Position numbers and translations under genes: made by a program. Below, piece by piece: positions 23,360-35,881 of a stretch of DNA of 64,000 bases (position 1 is its first letter; the number at the start of each line of letters is the position of its first letter). Below the pieces are notes generated by a model that was given only the letters and a program-made list of their open reading frames with translations, did not search any database and was not told where the DNA came from. The stretch is from Melampsora larici-populina 98AG31 (Eukaryota > Basidiomycota > Pucciniomycetes > Pucciniales > Melampsoraceae): contig NW_006768826.1 in NCBI RefSeq assembly GCF_000204055.1, positions 199,508 through 263,507 on the forward strand, read 5' to 3'.

Positions 23360-24364
23360 TGCTCATGTTTATCTTTTACAGAGGTTAAAGTGTGAAAATG
23401 GTTGATCAGAAAATTGAATCTTTGGGGATTGGTAATCCAATCATCGTTTTACAGGCACTTTTTGTGAACATTTGGAAAATAATAATGGTTGAAAAAATGT
23501 AGAATGTGTTGTGGGAAATTGAAATTTCCAAACAACATGATTTCCAAACATTATTGGTCAGAGACAAATGTTTGAAAAAATCTAAAAGCACATAGATTCA
23601 AGATTCATTTTTGGTTTCATTTTTTTTTCTTTTTCCTCCAGCCCATCCCTGAACCCTGCCACACAGAGACCCTACCCAGATAAAAGACCCTTGGCCCACA
23701 GGCCCCCCCACACACCATGTGACTTGTGTGATACCTGCACCACAAACATATTTACCTGTATTCTTTGGTTCCAAACCTTGGACAGAAGCATTCCAAGTTT
23801 TTGACCCAAGGGGATTCTCAGAGGAGAAAAATACCTCAGATAAAAATGTTGCACAAGGTCTCTCCAAGGACTTGCCTCTGATGATGCCCAAGTTTTCTCA
23901 ACCCAGGGTGTCTATGGAATGTTTTTGGCTCAAGTAGATTTTTCGTTGAGATGAAATGACTTTGAATGAATTAAACGCCTCACGGTCCTGAGACCTGATT
24001 TCTATTTGTTCACTTCTGACTGATGGAAAAGAAAAAATGACCCATGACTCCTAAAACCTCCGACCCTAAGGGGCGGATACATGATTATAGATATACAACT
24101 TAATATGAGTAAGCCTATTGGGAGGGATGGTGGGTAATCAAAAATTTTTGTACTTTTTGTGAGAAATCGATGTATAACAACAAAATTTTGTAACAATATT
24201 AGATACACTCTTAAATTTTTTGTTGATAATGAATTTGGATGATAGTAAAAAGATAACAAAAATCAATTGAGGAAAATCTGGAAAAACCACTGCGCTCTCC
24301 AATACTTCACGAATGTCTACCCTTCTTTGAGATTTGATTTCCACTCTTCTCTTATTGGATAGCT

Positions 24365-24741
24365 TACCGTAGCAACACCAGAACCGCTCCGATACGCTAT
24401 GGATTTCAACCCATTTTGGTATCGGAGCGGAGTAACCGCTATGAGATCACCGATACTTGACCGATATTTTTTTTTAAAAAAATATCACAAGGTATCGGAG
24501 CGGAAGGTATTTTACCGCTCCGATACCGCTATATATCGCTGCTATAAGGGCTAAAAGGCATATTGAAGTGCCCTCAGACCCTTCCCATATTGGAGCGGTC
24601 AGACCGCTAATGGTTTTCTTGCCTTGGGATGGCGGAGCGGAGCCACCGCTACGTATAGTGGTCAATATAGCGGTGTAAAAACCGCTCCAATACCGCTCCG
24701 ATACCGCTATATGTTGCGGAGCGGTTCTGGTATTGACCGTA
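24365..24741. mobile_element. 377-bp TIR element packed with GGAGCGG/CCGCTCC motifs
   Basis: Both ends read inward TAC(C/G)GT...ACCAGAACCGCTCCG, an imperfect terminal inverted repeat of about 27 bp with a 15-bp perfect core. Inside, GGAGCGG or its complement occurs nine times, often as CCGCTCCGATACCGCTAT. Repeated subterminal motifs in both orientations are typical of transposase binding sites in hAT-like elements. No clear 8-bp target duplication and no coding sequence, so this is a non-autonomous element of uncertain superfamily. Confidence 0.7.
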
Positions 24742-26071
24742 GGTCTTCCCATCTTCATTCTGATGTCATTTCGCATCTGTAACTAAATCTTTCTTCACCT
24801 GCCACCATTCCCGTTTGTCAAAACAAGTTCCAACTCCCAATTGACAGTGCTGAGTTAACATAGCAAACAGTCTTATGACTAGAGTAGAATTCTTTAAGTG
24901 GTAAAAATAAGAGAGTGTGATACAATAATGAATGAGGAATTGCTAAAAATACATGAAAATTGGGGGCCCGGCATCTGGTTCTGCATACCATGACCACATG
25001 ATCCTGTCTCTTCACCTGTTTGGATCATTTAGAACCTGTAGTCATTGATTATTATTCCATTGAGTCTTGTAAGAATTGTGATTTATATATATTGGCATAG
25101 GGGTCAATTATCAAGTGCCTTGAGGATACATAGTCTAAGAATGTGAGATGCCAGCCCAACAGTAACTTCACCCTACCAACTTTTTTCAAATTCCACTTCA
25201 GACTGATAATTTTCTGCCTGGACTCTGAGACAAAGTGACATTGCACAAGCTGCATCAGCAGACTTGCGTACACAATTGAATACTTGAATACCTCAAGGCA
25301 TTTGACACAGTATAAAAAGGTAGTGTGATTTCCAATAGGGAATTGGTTATGTGAATATATTGCAAAAGCTGGATGAAGAACCATCTCTTCAGCAAGAGAC
25401 ATCACATTATATGTAGAACCATATCTTTAATTGAGTACAAATGAAGTAGTAGGAAAATGATAGTACAGCTCAATGATGTCAGAGACATTGCAAGTCCTGG
25501 TGCAGTATGTCTAGTAATTAAAATTTGATATATAGGAAAAAGGAAAAGATCAAGTTTAATGAAAAGAAAACAATTAAAACAACAACCTGAGAGTTAAGAA
25601 GATTTAGATGATATCCCCTAAATCACATAGAAATCCAATCTTGAGTTGGATCCGTGGATTTTTACCAAGGCCTGACAATAGATAGATGGCCTTGCGCAAG
25701 GCAGACAGGGTTAGGGTTGGGGTTTGAACATAAAAATCTATGTGACATCAGATTGATTGAGGAGCTTGATTGGGAAAAACAGCAATCAAATGTAGAAAAG
25801 AAAGTCATATGTTCAAGATGTATTGACAACTTTGAAGATGCAAAATCACAAGAAGGAACATGATGCAAACACTGTGTCACTTACCCTTTCTGGTGTATAC
25901 TGCAATTTGCCATTCTTTCATAATATCCCTCGAGAGGATATCACCCCCATGAAACCGCTACTATCACTCCTTTCATCTTCAATGGGGGTATGATACGTGT
26001 TTCAATTTGGTGGACACTATTGTGTTGACCGCACCGTGACACTTGCCATGACTCATGTGTTTCTCATGTCC
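24742..26071. other. Decayed repeat DNA with possible Ty3/gypsy RT relic
   Basis: The minus strand at 25405-25052 encodes LKWNLKKV then LTFLDYVSSRHLIIDP, reminiscent of the C-terminal part of Ty3/gypsy reverse transcriptases (FLGxxVSxxGIxxDP). The conserved FLGH is changed and no YxDD box is visible, so the call is tentative. No intact gene was seen. Confidence 0.3.
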
Positions 26072-26300
26072 TACCACTTGCACCTGCTGTCATGGCTGCC
26101 ACGTGAAACATATGATTTATGTTCTGATCCTCCTACCACTCACATCTACTGTGATGATTCCTACTTGGGTCATACAATGGTCTCCATCTGAGGTATATGC
26201 CACTTGCGCCTATTGTCATAATTCCTATGTGAAACATACAATCAATGTGTTCATCCTCCTACCACTCGCATCTACTGTCAGTTCTTATCTGGGTTACACG
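26072..26300 (+). repeat. Imperfect tandem repeat, about 60-bp half-units
   Basis: The words CCTACCACTTGCACCTGCTG, CCTACCACTCACATCTACTG, CCACTTGCGCCTATTGTCAT and CCTACCACTCGCATCTACTG recur at intervals of about 60 bp, alternating with GTGAAACATA-containing segments, giving two units of roughly 120 bp. Confidence 0.6.
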
Positions 26301-26353
26301 GCCAGCATTAAAGAGGTTCCAGCTGGGAATATGGGAACCTCTTTAATGCTGGC
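26301..26353. repeat. Perfect 20-bp inverted repeat with 13-nt loop
   Basis: GCCAGCATTAAAGAGGTTCC at 26301-26320 is followed, after 13 nt, by its exact reverse complement at 26334-26353. It directly follows the tandem repeat above. No poly-T follows, so a simple terminator is unlikely. Confidence 0.85.
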
Positions 26354-29300
26354 AGTGTTATGTCCTGCCGATTGTCTCAGGGGCTAATCTGATTCCATAT
26401 TTGACTGACACCTACTTTGATGTTTTCAAAGTGGTGAACACCCTATTGGATGCAATCACCACTCTATCAAATGTGTGAGCCGCAGAAAGGACATGGGTGG
26501 GCCACTTTGGCAATCATTCCGGACGTGGAACCATTGGTGGTTGTGCTTTTCTGTTGGTTTTGCTGAAGAATGTGTCAAGGTCTACTGTTTTATGACTGAT
26601 GGACTTATATGTGCATCAATTGGATGGGATGTGGCACGGTTAAATCCTGGTGAATCATGATGGCTGGAAAAAAGGCAATGCAAGATTCTGAGAGAAAGCC
26701 TACATGATGGCAATATATTACCCAGATATGGATGATCCATTGGTTCAAGTCAGGCCAACCACAGTGACAGATTCATGAGGAGAATTGTTAAAGGAAGACA
26801 CCAAACATTGATTGGAGCAATATGAAGTGTCAATGTGTAACAGTTAGTGGCACAATGGCTCATAACTCTCTAGAATCCTGTCACTGAAATGCAAAGTTTC
26901 AGAATTTGAAACATGGGAAGTTTTCATGCACCTTCATTGAATTTGAAGGATAAATTGACCATCTTCAATAGGTACTTTGACTAAATTCCACTCTCAATCT
27001 TCAAAAACACTACCACCATCCTGGAGCCTGACATGCTCAAAGTCCCTGTTGGAGCTCAAAGTGAAAAGAAAGAATAAAGAATACTGAAATGATTCAGAGG
27101 CAAAATACCTCACTGGATTGGGAATATGTCCAACCACTGTGGACACTGTGGAGCTTTTCATTGGCCACAGGAGAAAGTTAGAGCCAGAGGTTGGTCGCAA
27201 TGATCCTTTGCATTATTTGATGTGTTGCAGAGATGGACAGTTATGTAGCTCTCCCGCACCATTATTTTGATGTTCCGCCGGTGCCACAACTACTGTACAA
27301 TCTTCTTGCTAAGGACCAGCTATGCTGGACTTGATGAAGTGAAGATTGCATCTACTGACAGTTTAAAGACAGAAGCCTGAAAGTTCTGACCTCATATCAG
27401 AGGATATAACAATGTGTGAGTTTCACCTTAGAGACTCCAATGGATAAGTTGATCATTGGTCAAAGTTTCAAAATAAAAGGCCAATTAGTGCACAAACTTG
27501 ATTCTAATTTTTCATTACTGGATGGCAAATATTCCTTGCCCAAATTTATATAATGGCTCTCAAAATTGTGGATGAGGTGTGGCTTCAGGTAAAGATGTCT
27601 GGCCGCAAGATTGATTCAGTGATTATTGAACAACTTTATATAGACTTTTTTACAAACACAATCCATATAAAAAGCAGTTCAGAACACAATGGCTTACAGT
27701 ATCAATGGTTGGAAACAGTGGAATATTGTGTGATGTTGTATGTCACACGTTGCTGTCTCTGTATCTCTTTGTAAACAACAGATCTGTCCGGAGTTTATCT
27801 CAATTGTAAGAGTCAGTCAGCACAATTTCATTGCGAGTGCCAACGTGTTTTGGAGTTGTCCTACGTTTTACTATTCGCCATATTCAATTCTCAATGTGAA
27901 ATCCTATACATATCTTGGATATCTAAATCTTGGGCATGTTAAGCGCTGGTTAGGGAAACAAAACACAAAAGACTACAAGGAATGGTGGGGAATATCAAGT
28001 GGTTTGACGGACCTTCTCTTGTTCCACATGATACCCCTCCCACTCGACGACAGCGAAATGCAAACATTGGTTTTGAAAATGGGTGAACCAACTCATCATG
28101 AACACAACATGAAACCAACCACACCAAGCTGTGTTCCTCAAACCACCTCAGCTTTTCAACAATATTATCCTCCCGTCACCGACTCTCAAATTGCACAACC
28201 TGCACCGGAAACAGAGATAAGGTCAATTCATAGTGAGCATCCAAGTCTCATCCTCAAATCTGGTCGTAAAGAGCTGATCCCTTATTCTCAGTGAAGGTTG
28301 TCCTATTTGAATTCTGAGGATGAGAGAACAACTTTGTCAAAAAGCTTGGGTGGTTTGAGGAGTTCCGCTGGGTGTAGTTTGTTCCATGAGATATTGGTAG
28401 CCATGTTCAGAAATGACTGCATCTTGCCGTTGTCGAGTGCGAGAGGTACCAGGTGGAGCAGAAGGAAGCTCATCTTCATCAGATGGCATCTCGCCGTCGA
28501 AGAGTGGGAGAAGGAATCAAAGTATTGTCGAAAGATCAGCGGTATAAAAATTGATGATGATTATCCCATGGTATTTATATCCATTGGTAAAGATTTGTTT
28601 TCAGACGATTCTTTTGCCATTTTTTTTGGTATGTATTCCCTTTTTTGGTTAGCAAAGAAAGGACGCAAGGGGCGAAGCATTAAGAACCGTCCCTCGCGTT
28701 GGGCAATAGCCATTCAAAAGCGAAGATAACAAACAATCGGCCTCACTTTTGTTTGACTGATGTGGATGCACCATGTACGAGGCATGACAATCAACTATGG
28801 ATGATAGGGTTTGAAAGCATCAAACAAATGTCGTGCATAATCTGCTATGCATAAATCCAGACATGATACTTGCCTTGATGGTATCATAACTTGTTGACAC
28901 GGCTTGTTAAAAATTTCTATTCACGAATTAAGGATATTTTCAAAATAGCGCTGAAGCATAAAAGTCAACATTTCTGAGGTTGTTGTTAATGCTGATACAC
29001 TCTACACAAGACCTTCTCGGTTGTACTCCAAATATCTCTCTTTCAGGGTTCATAAAAGAATGAGTCTTCAAACTCAAAGAGGCTTATGAACCGGTAAGAG
29101 CGATATATATAAAATAGGCAATGGGGAAGTTGATGGTTGCAAAAGTCAAGGGTTGAGACTTTGGAGGGTGCGGAATCGCTCACTTAATCCACTTGGAGCC
29201 CAGGTTTTTGGACAACCTCCGACCTATCTTTTGCCAAAGGCTAAGATGCGCTTGGTGGGGGTATCAAAGGCATTTAGATGACAAATTTACCTAGCCAAAA

Positions 29301-30156
29301 GGCTGGATTGTCGTCGTCTCACCAATCATCTCTTACTCATCTGGGAAACACTGCAAACAAAGTGGTCACTTGCCTACCATTCCACCTCTTTACCCTTGTA
29401 TGTGCTAGAGTATTTAGTAACAAACTTGACCATTCGAGGTAAGGTTTAAGTTGTTGAGATTCTCATATCGGGAGCTCATTCATTGCAGACATTTAGTCAC
29501 GGACTGGGTTGGGTTTAAATGACTTCACTGAGTACTAAATCCTCTCATCGTAGATTCCAATGTTCATCTAACTTACAAGGGAGGCTTTCGTGGAATGATG
29601 GTACATATCTACCTTTCTCGCAACTCACAATGTGTCAAGTAGCGGAAGGCTCAACAGTGTTCAAATGCAAGAAGATGAGCCAATTTCTTTGGTCTGTCTC
29701 AAACTCACAACATCGGCACTTGAAAGGAAGGCAAAGTTTTAGATGAAAATTCCGCAAAATCAATTTCAACCGTGTATCACAAAGTCCACATTCCAAATAA
29801 GTATACCAAAGTCTTAAAAAACATTAAGGACTATAATCTCTAACAGTAATGATAATCAAAAACAACAAGAGCTTCCACCAAGAGTATCCCAATTCAACCC
29901 TTGAGCACATCGACCACTAGAAAGAAGGAAGTTGAAATATCAGATTCAATAAGATGGAAAAGGTATTGATTATCCAAGCTGTGATATGATTCCAACTCAT
30001 GAGATGAACTCTACTAAAAAACCTAAAGTTATGAAAAAAAGCCCGTACAATGAAAACCAATTTGACCGTGTACCAAGAACCCCAAACTAAAATCAACAGG
30101 AAAATCCAAAGTAATTATAATGAGTTTAATAACCATATGCATCCTGAAATACTCCT
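26354..30156. other. Repeat-like spacer without a supported gene
   Basis: The frames at 27740-28294 and 28298-28729 are open for 184 and 143 codons and almost abut, which could reflect an old coding region interrupted by one stop, but no domain is recognisable. The remainder is AT-rich with no further structure seen. Confidence 0.4.
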
Positions 30157-30885
30157 TCAACGATATCGGTGACTAGATGAAGGGTAGTTGGAGGGAGGAG
30201 GGCGTCTACGAGAAAAGGAAGTTTGATGATTTGAAGCATGGTTTCCTAGCATATTTTCTTCTTCGTCAGAATCTACATAAGCATTATAATCAATCGCACC
30301 CCTTCCATATCTTTGATTTCCAGAAGCCTCTTCCCGATATCTTGATTGAAATGATGATTGAAGATTTCGAGTTATGGTCTGAGGTTGTCTTCTTGAAGGA
30401 GTTTGATCAACGTGATGGTGGTGAGTAGGACGGTAACCATTCTCGAATAAAACTGCATCACGACGTCGAGGAGGAGGAGGACCATTTTCCAACAGGACTC
30501 CATCGCGTCTTCGGGATCGTCGACAGAATGATTGATCAGACTCCATGGAAGTGTATTGAGAAGTGACAGGGACAGTATAATAAGCAATATTCTGATGAGC
30601 AGTAGCGGAAGGAGAAGCATAGTAATCATCATAGAAAGCGTTGTGACGAGGACGGTTGGATTGGGATTGTTGTAATGGAGAACGAGATACCTCTAGATCT
30701 TCTTCGTTGTGAGCAAGACCACGGCAAGCAAACGAATCCCCCGAGTTAGAAGAGCGAGGTTGATGAGAGCGCCATTGAGAAGGAGGGTGTTCGTAGAGAC
30801 CGCGACAAGCGAAAGAAGAATCAGAGTCTCTAGAGTGGGAAGGAAGATCACGACGGAAGAAATTGAACCGGTTGTTGCTACTCAT
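30157..30885 (-). CDS. Arg/Ser/His-rich hypothetical protein with short internal repeats
   Basis: A single-exon frame of 242 aa from the ATG at 30885-30883 (MSSNNRFNFFRRDLPSHSR) to the stop at 30157. The frame is also open upstream but lacks an earlier ATG. Two internal repeats suggest a real protein: DSSFACRGL and GDSFACRGL near residues 20-60, and RRRDGVLLENG and RRRDAVLFENG near 125-155. It is rich in Arg, Ser, Tyr and His and probably disordered; no signal peptide. Function unknown, and no homologue is recognised. Neighbouring sequence is repeat-like spacer. Confidence 0.6.
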   Translation of the reverse strand: MSSNNRFNFFRRDLPSHSRDSDSSFACRGLYEHPPSQWRSHQPRSSNSGDSFACRGLAHNEEDLEVSRSPLQQSQSNRPRHNAFYDDYYASPSATAHQNIAYYTVPVTSQYTSMESDQSFCRRSRRRDGVLLENGPPPPRRRDAVLFENGYRPTHHHHVDQTPSRRQPQTITRNLQSSFQSRYREEASGNQRYGRGAIDYNAYVDSDEEENMLGNHASNHQTSFSRRRPPPSNYPSSSHRYR

Positions 30886-33434
30886 AGTGATATAGACAGA
30901 AGGTTCAAATGGAAAGGGATATGGAAAGGGGATATGTGGAAATGGGTTGGTCGAGTGTGATGGAAGACGTGGTTGAAGTTGGAAAGAGATGACCCTTGGC
31001 TTCAACGTTGAATCAAATTTTATACAGAGAGGCCCAGATCAGCACTTGCTCAGTACAAAGAAGCTGATCAAGTGCACATTTCGATCGTATACTGAAAATG
31101 CGTATAGGCGTATATAAATTCTTTAAAAGAGAAGTGTATAAAAATCTTTTATGCTCAACATTATTCAGACGCGGGCAGTTTCGTATCTTTTACTTTGTAC
31201 TTATTTCTCATAGTCTACTTGATAAAGTACGCGACAAAAAGTAAACAGATGCCTCTCGACTTTATGCTTTAGCTGATGGCTATATCTTGTCAATAGAATT
31301 TATCTTCAGTAGAGAAATGCTCAGATGTTTTTAAGACGTTATTTTGATTGTTCAAAGACTTTTTTGTTGGACCACGCTCTCTGATTTCTCATAGTCCGCT
31401 TGATCAAATACGCGACAAAAAGTAAACAGAGGCATCTGAACTTTATGCTTTAGCTGATGGTTATATCTTATCAATAGAGTAATATCTTCAGCAGAGAAAT
31501 ACTCAGATGTTCTTGAGACGATATTTTGATTGATTACAGACTTCTTTGTTGGATCACCCTCACCTGCTTTCCCAAGATTATTCACGGACACTGCTTCGCT
31601 TTCAACCTCTTTGAGTCGATATATCAGTGGTCAGTAATTTATATGACACGTTTTCAAGAAGACACGTTTTTTCTGTATATATAGTTAGTGGGGTCTGAAG
31701 ACTTTATGCTTCATCTCATCTGTTCGATAATCGTGATGAAGTTCGTTTCCCGATGTTAGTGATTCACTTGTCACTTTTATTTTAACTCTATGATCACTTC
31801 TTTCCCGAGGAAGCCATGTTCTTGGGATATATACGAGTGGCACGGGCTTTTTCTTCACTCCACGTCAAGTTAGTCCGTTACAATATGTTGTGATTACAAC
31901 AGAAGTTGTCCAATGACATATGTGCGATATGTATGCCCGCTCCACAACCTATGGTATTTGTAAAGCGGATGGAAAATCACATTCGAATTGCGCTGGCGTG
32001 CGGTCTCTATACGATCATTTACTCTCAAAACCAGCATATCTCAATACGACTGTCCCATTTTCGCGAGATATTCGAGCACTAAATTTGATCGACTCAATTT
32101 GTGTCACAGTAGCCTGCTCAATTTTTTTCATAAGGGAGTAGTCCCATAAACTGACGGGAATGTGAATGTCAAATTCCACACCCTCAATGGTTGTGAAGCA
32201 TATAAATCCTGATTAGGGGTCTTTGTCCGCCTTACGATCATTCAAATTCCTTGTGTCTCAGGGAAGATTTCCCCAAATTGATGTGATTGCTGGAATGCGC
32301 GCGAGACCGCTGAGTTACATCTTCAATATATCAAAGGAGTGTATCATATATTATAGTATTGATATTTCTACGATCTCATGCTCACAACACTTAAGTCTTG
32401 CAATCAACATATCTCGAGCTAGCGCATTGTGATGATGCACCTCAAGATGTTATTTGAGTCTGTGACTTTATCTTTTGTTATTTAACTCGAACATCTCTGA
32501 TATCTCTAAGATACCTCTCATCAGATTGATATCATTTTCAACGGGTTTTCACACAAAGTAGCCTCAAGGCAAATCTTTTCCGCAATTACTAGAATGTTTG
32601 AGCCTCGATGTGAATATTCATGACTTTTTTTCCTAAAAAATGCTGCATATCTCGCAAACCAACGTAGAATCTGATCTGCATTGATCCTAAGCCATAATGA
32701 TATGACGTGTCATAGGCCACAATTGAAGGTCGCGAATCCATAATTTTTGTTGTTCAGTGAGGATGAAGTTCGTATTGTCAATAACTTGGGGTTCATGATA
32801 TTTCAGTTGTCATCTAATCTAACGCTTTGAGGATTTCTGTCTTTCGAATGTTTTATCGCAATGAAATGCCCATTGACGGGATCCTGATAAGAAATTGATA
32901 CAGGTCACATTCGTTTCTCGATCACCATCATGTAGGAGCTCATAACTGAACGTCGATCACGTTGACTGTTTGCAGATTTGATGCATATCTTCTCCCAAAA
33001 CGAGATACATTTCTATGTGCTTGACTCTCCAGAACGTTTCGCATGCGATAGGATACAAGAGAGACTATGTATGTATCTCTAAATTTTCGATCGCACATAT
33101 TTGATCTTTGATCAATGTGAAGCCGAATTAGTTACTCTTGTCCAGTAGCGCATTGCGATGTAGTGTACGGCAGCTTGCTCGGAATTATAAAAACAAGGAA
33201 GAAAACAAAGCATCTGCAGTCATTCGAGGAATCGAGATGGATTCGAAATACATGATACAACGTGTAATTTTGATATGTAGATTTTACATACAGCGGAACT
33301 GCCACATGTAACAGTGCTTACCACATCTGAGCCTTCGGTTCAACTCACTGCCATTGGAAATCTTCCTCACCGACTTATCCTCAACACATCATCAAATCCA
33401 TTCTCATCAACCCTCGACACATTCACCATACATC
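30886..33434. other. AT-rich spacer with a 181-bp tandem duplication
   Basis: Apart from the duplication at 31203-31563, no gene or clear repeat was seen. Short frames (31920-32141, 32223-32432) have no recognisable features. The last few hundred bases form the NOP2 promoter. Confidence 0.45.
31203..31563. repeat. Imperfect tandem duplication, period about 181 bp
   Basis: ATTTCTCATAG, GCGACAAAAAGTAAACAGA, CTTTATGCTTTAGCTGATGG and TATTTTGATTG occur in the same order in both halves, offset by about 181 bp, with scattered mismatches and small indels. Confidence 0.75.
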
Positions 33435-35881
33435 ATGGGTGGATTCGGTCTCAAGTCTCGCAATAAGCAAGGTGCTCCAGCTCCTTTATCAGCTCCGGAA
33501 AAACCATCCTCAAAAAAACGTAAATCACAAGCCACACAAGTTACAGAAGAAGAAGATCTTAAACTGAAATCAAAAAAAAAGAAAATTCCAAGAAGTGGTG
33601 GAAAATCTGTTACTGGTAAACAAAAGGCTCGTGAGAAAAATCTTGAATTACAAAAACAAGAAGCAAAAGAAATCGAATTAAAAAAATCAACTAAACTTAA
33701 AAAGAAATTGGAAAGTGAATCTGAAGCAGACTCTTCATCAGAACCTGAAAGCGATGATGAAATTGCTCACGATGAGGGCTTAGAGGCTGCTAGAGAGTAC
33801 GTGGTATAAGGTTTCATTTTCCGTTACAAGATGAACATATATACTCATTGTCTCTTCATCATCATCGTCAACAGGGCTTTTTTCTCGCCAACCGATTTAA
33901 AGGCGCCTGATGAGTCTGAATCCGACGCAGAAGATTCTGATAAAGAAGCGGGGATTGATGAAGCCCATTCGAGTCAAGATGTAGCTGAAGGTCTTGATGA
34001 AGTCGAGGGTAGTGGTTCTGAAGAGGAAGATGACGAGACAGAAGGCGAGAACGACGACGAAAACGAAAATAACCTTCAAGCTCCAGAATCATCTCATGAA
34101 CTTGCCAGCGACCAGGGCAGTTTCTCTGAAGGAGACAACCCCGAATCTGAGACCTTCGAGGATGATGAGGATGAAGAAGCTATCCTCGATGATGATGTTA
34201 TGAACCATGCCAAGGGTATTCCCGACTTACGCAAGCTTTACATACGTATCCAAGAAAGTGTAAGAGTTCTAGCCAACTGGCGTGCACTTGGTAGCAAGGC
34301 TGGTGGTAAAAGTAGGATAGATCTAGTTACCCAGACATGTTCAGACATTTGCGAGTACTTTGGATACAACGAATTCCTTGCCTCAACGCTCTGGGAGTTG
34401 TTTGGACCAGAAGAGGTGCGTCAAAATCTTCCACCTATTTCTTTCATTCTGTCCTTGCTGAGTTTGACAACATGTTCAGGCGTTAGCTTTTTTCGAAGCG
34501 AACGAAACTGCAAGGCCTGTTACAATTCGGACCAACACGTGGGTCACTTCTTCTTTATATATTCTGTGCTCTCATTCTTTTCTCATACATTTCTACCTTC
34601 AGCTTGCGAACAAACCGTCGAGACTTGGCTCAGTGTCTGATCAACCGAGGTGTCAACCTAGAACCCATTGGAAAATGGTCCAAAGTAGGACTTCAAGTTT
34701 TCGAATCATCGGTACCTATCGGTGCTACCCCCGAATATCTCGCTGGACAGTATATGTTACAAGCCGCATCTTCCTTCTTACCCGTCATCGCACTCGCTCC
34801 TCAACCCAACGAGCGATGTCTTGACATGAGTGCCGCACCAGGTGGAAAGACTACATTCATGTCTGCAATGATGCAAAACACTGGAGTCCTCTTCGCCAAC
34901 GATGCTTCAAAAAACCGTTGTAAGAGTTTGATGGCCAATGTGACCCGGCTAGGATGTCATAATGTGGTGATCTGCAATCATGATGCGCGAGAGTTTCCTA
35001 AGGTTATGGGCGGATTCGATCGGGTCCTATTAGATGCACCGTGCAGTGGTACAGGAGTGATAAGTAAAGATGCGAGTGTGAAAGTTAACAAGGTATTTTT
35101 AGATTCTGATCTTTTCACATGTCGCTTCGTGTGCTCATTTTTTCCGTACGCTTCATCATTGGTAGTCAGAAAAGGACCTTCTTTTACTCTCACATCTTCA
35201 GAAACAGCTCATTCTCTGTGCAATTGACTCGGTCTCTCCTCATTCGGTCAAGGGAGGTTTCTTGGTCTATTCAACTTGTTCTGTCACCACTGAGGAAAAT
35301 GAGAGTGTGGTTGATTACGCACTGAGGAAACGACCGAATGTGAAATTGGTGGAGAGTGGATTGACTTTTGGAAGAGAAGGGTTTACAAATTTCCGAGGAA
35401 AGACGTTTCATCCTAGTCTCAAACTCACTCGAAGATTCTATCCACATGTCCACAATGTCGATGGATTCTTTGTCGCCAAACTGCGTGTATTCCCAAAGAT
35501 CAAACCAGGTAAGTTCATGATTTATTTTCCTCTGTTTGATCTGAGGTTATCTTCTGATACGCTTTCATATTGCCTCTGTCAGCTAAAACTACGCCGGGTG
35601 ACTTGGAAGAAGGGGACGCGGAGGATGGAGATGAACCTACCCCTGCTCAATCGACCTCGATCGCCTTTGACGATGAAGACGATAAAGAAATCATAGCTGC
35701 CGCCAAACGTTCTCAACTCAAAGCCAGAGGTATCAAACCTTTACCAGCACATGACGGGAAGAAAGAGAAGCGAAAAGCCAGTGAAGTGGATGAGGAAGCC
35801 GAAGCCGAGCCACCAAAAGATGCTAAGAAACCTAAATCTCAGCCTAAAGGATCTATCTCTAAGAACCCTCGAAAGAAATAA
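33435..35881 (+). CDS. NOP2: 25S rRNA (cytosine-C5) methyltransferase Nop2
   Basis: Six exons: 33435-33796, 33875-34415, 34480-34538, 34603-35092, 35166-35508, 35583-35881; 697 aa in frame. The N-terminal third is Lys-rich then very acidic, as in nucleolar proteins. The catalytic part has [17 protein letters not shown], the AdoMet loop [19 protein letters not shown] with one catalytic-pair cysteine, [15 protein letters not shown] and VYSTCSV with the second cysteine; the C-terminal tail is again Lys-rich. Nop2 methylates 25S rRNA and is needed for 60S subunit assembly in the nucleolus. The start is the ATG of [12 protein letters not shown]; earlier in-frame codons lack an ATG. Nothing is broken. 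Confidence 0.96.

Noticed and set aside
29044..29094. GGTTCATAA...TTATGAACC inverted repeat
   Set aside because: Only 9 bp per arm with a loop of over 30 nt; not significant in 64 kb.
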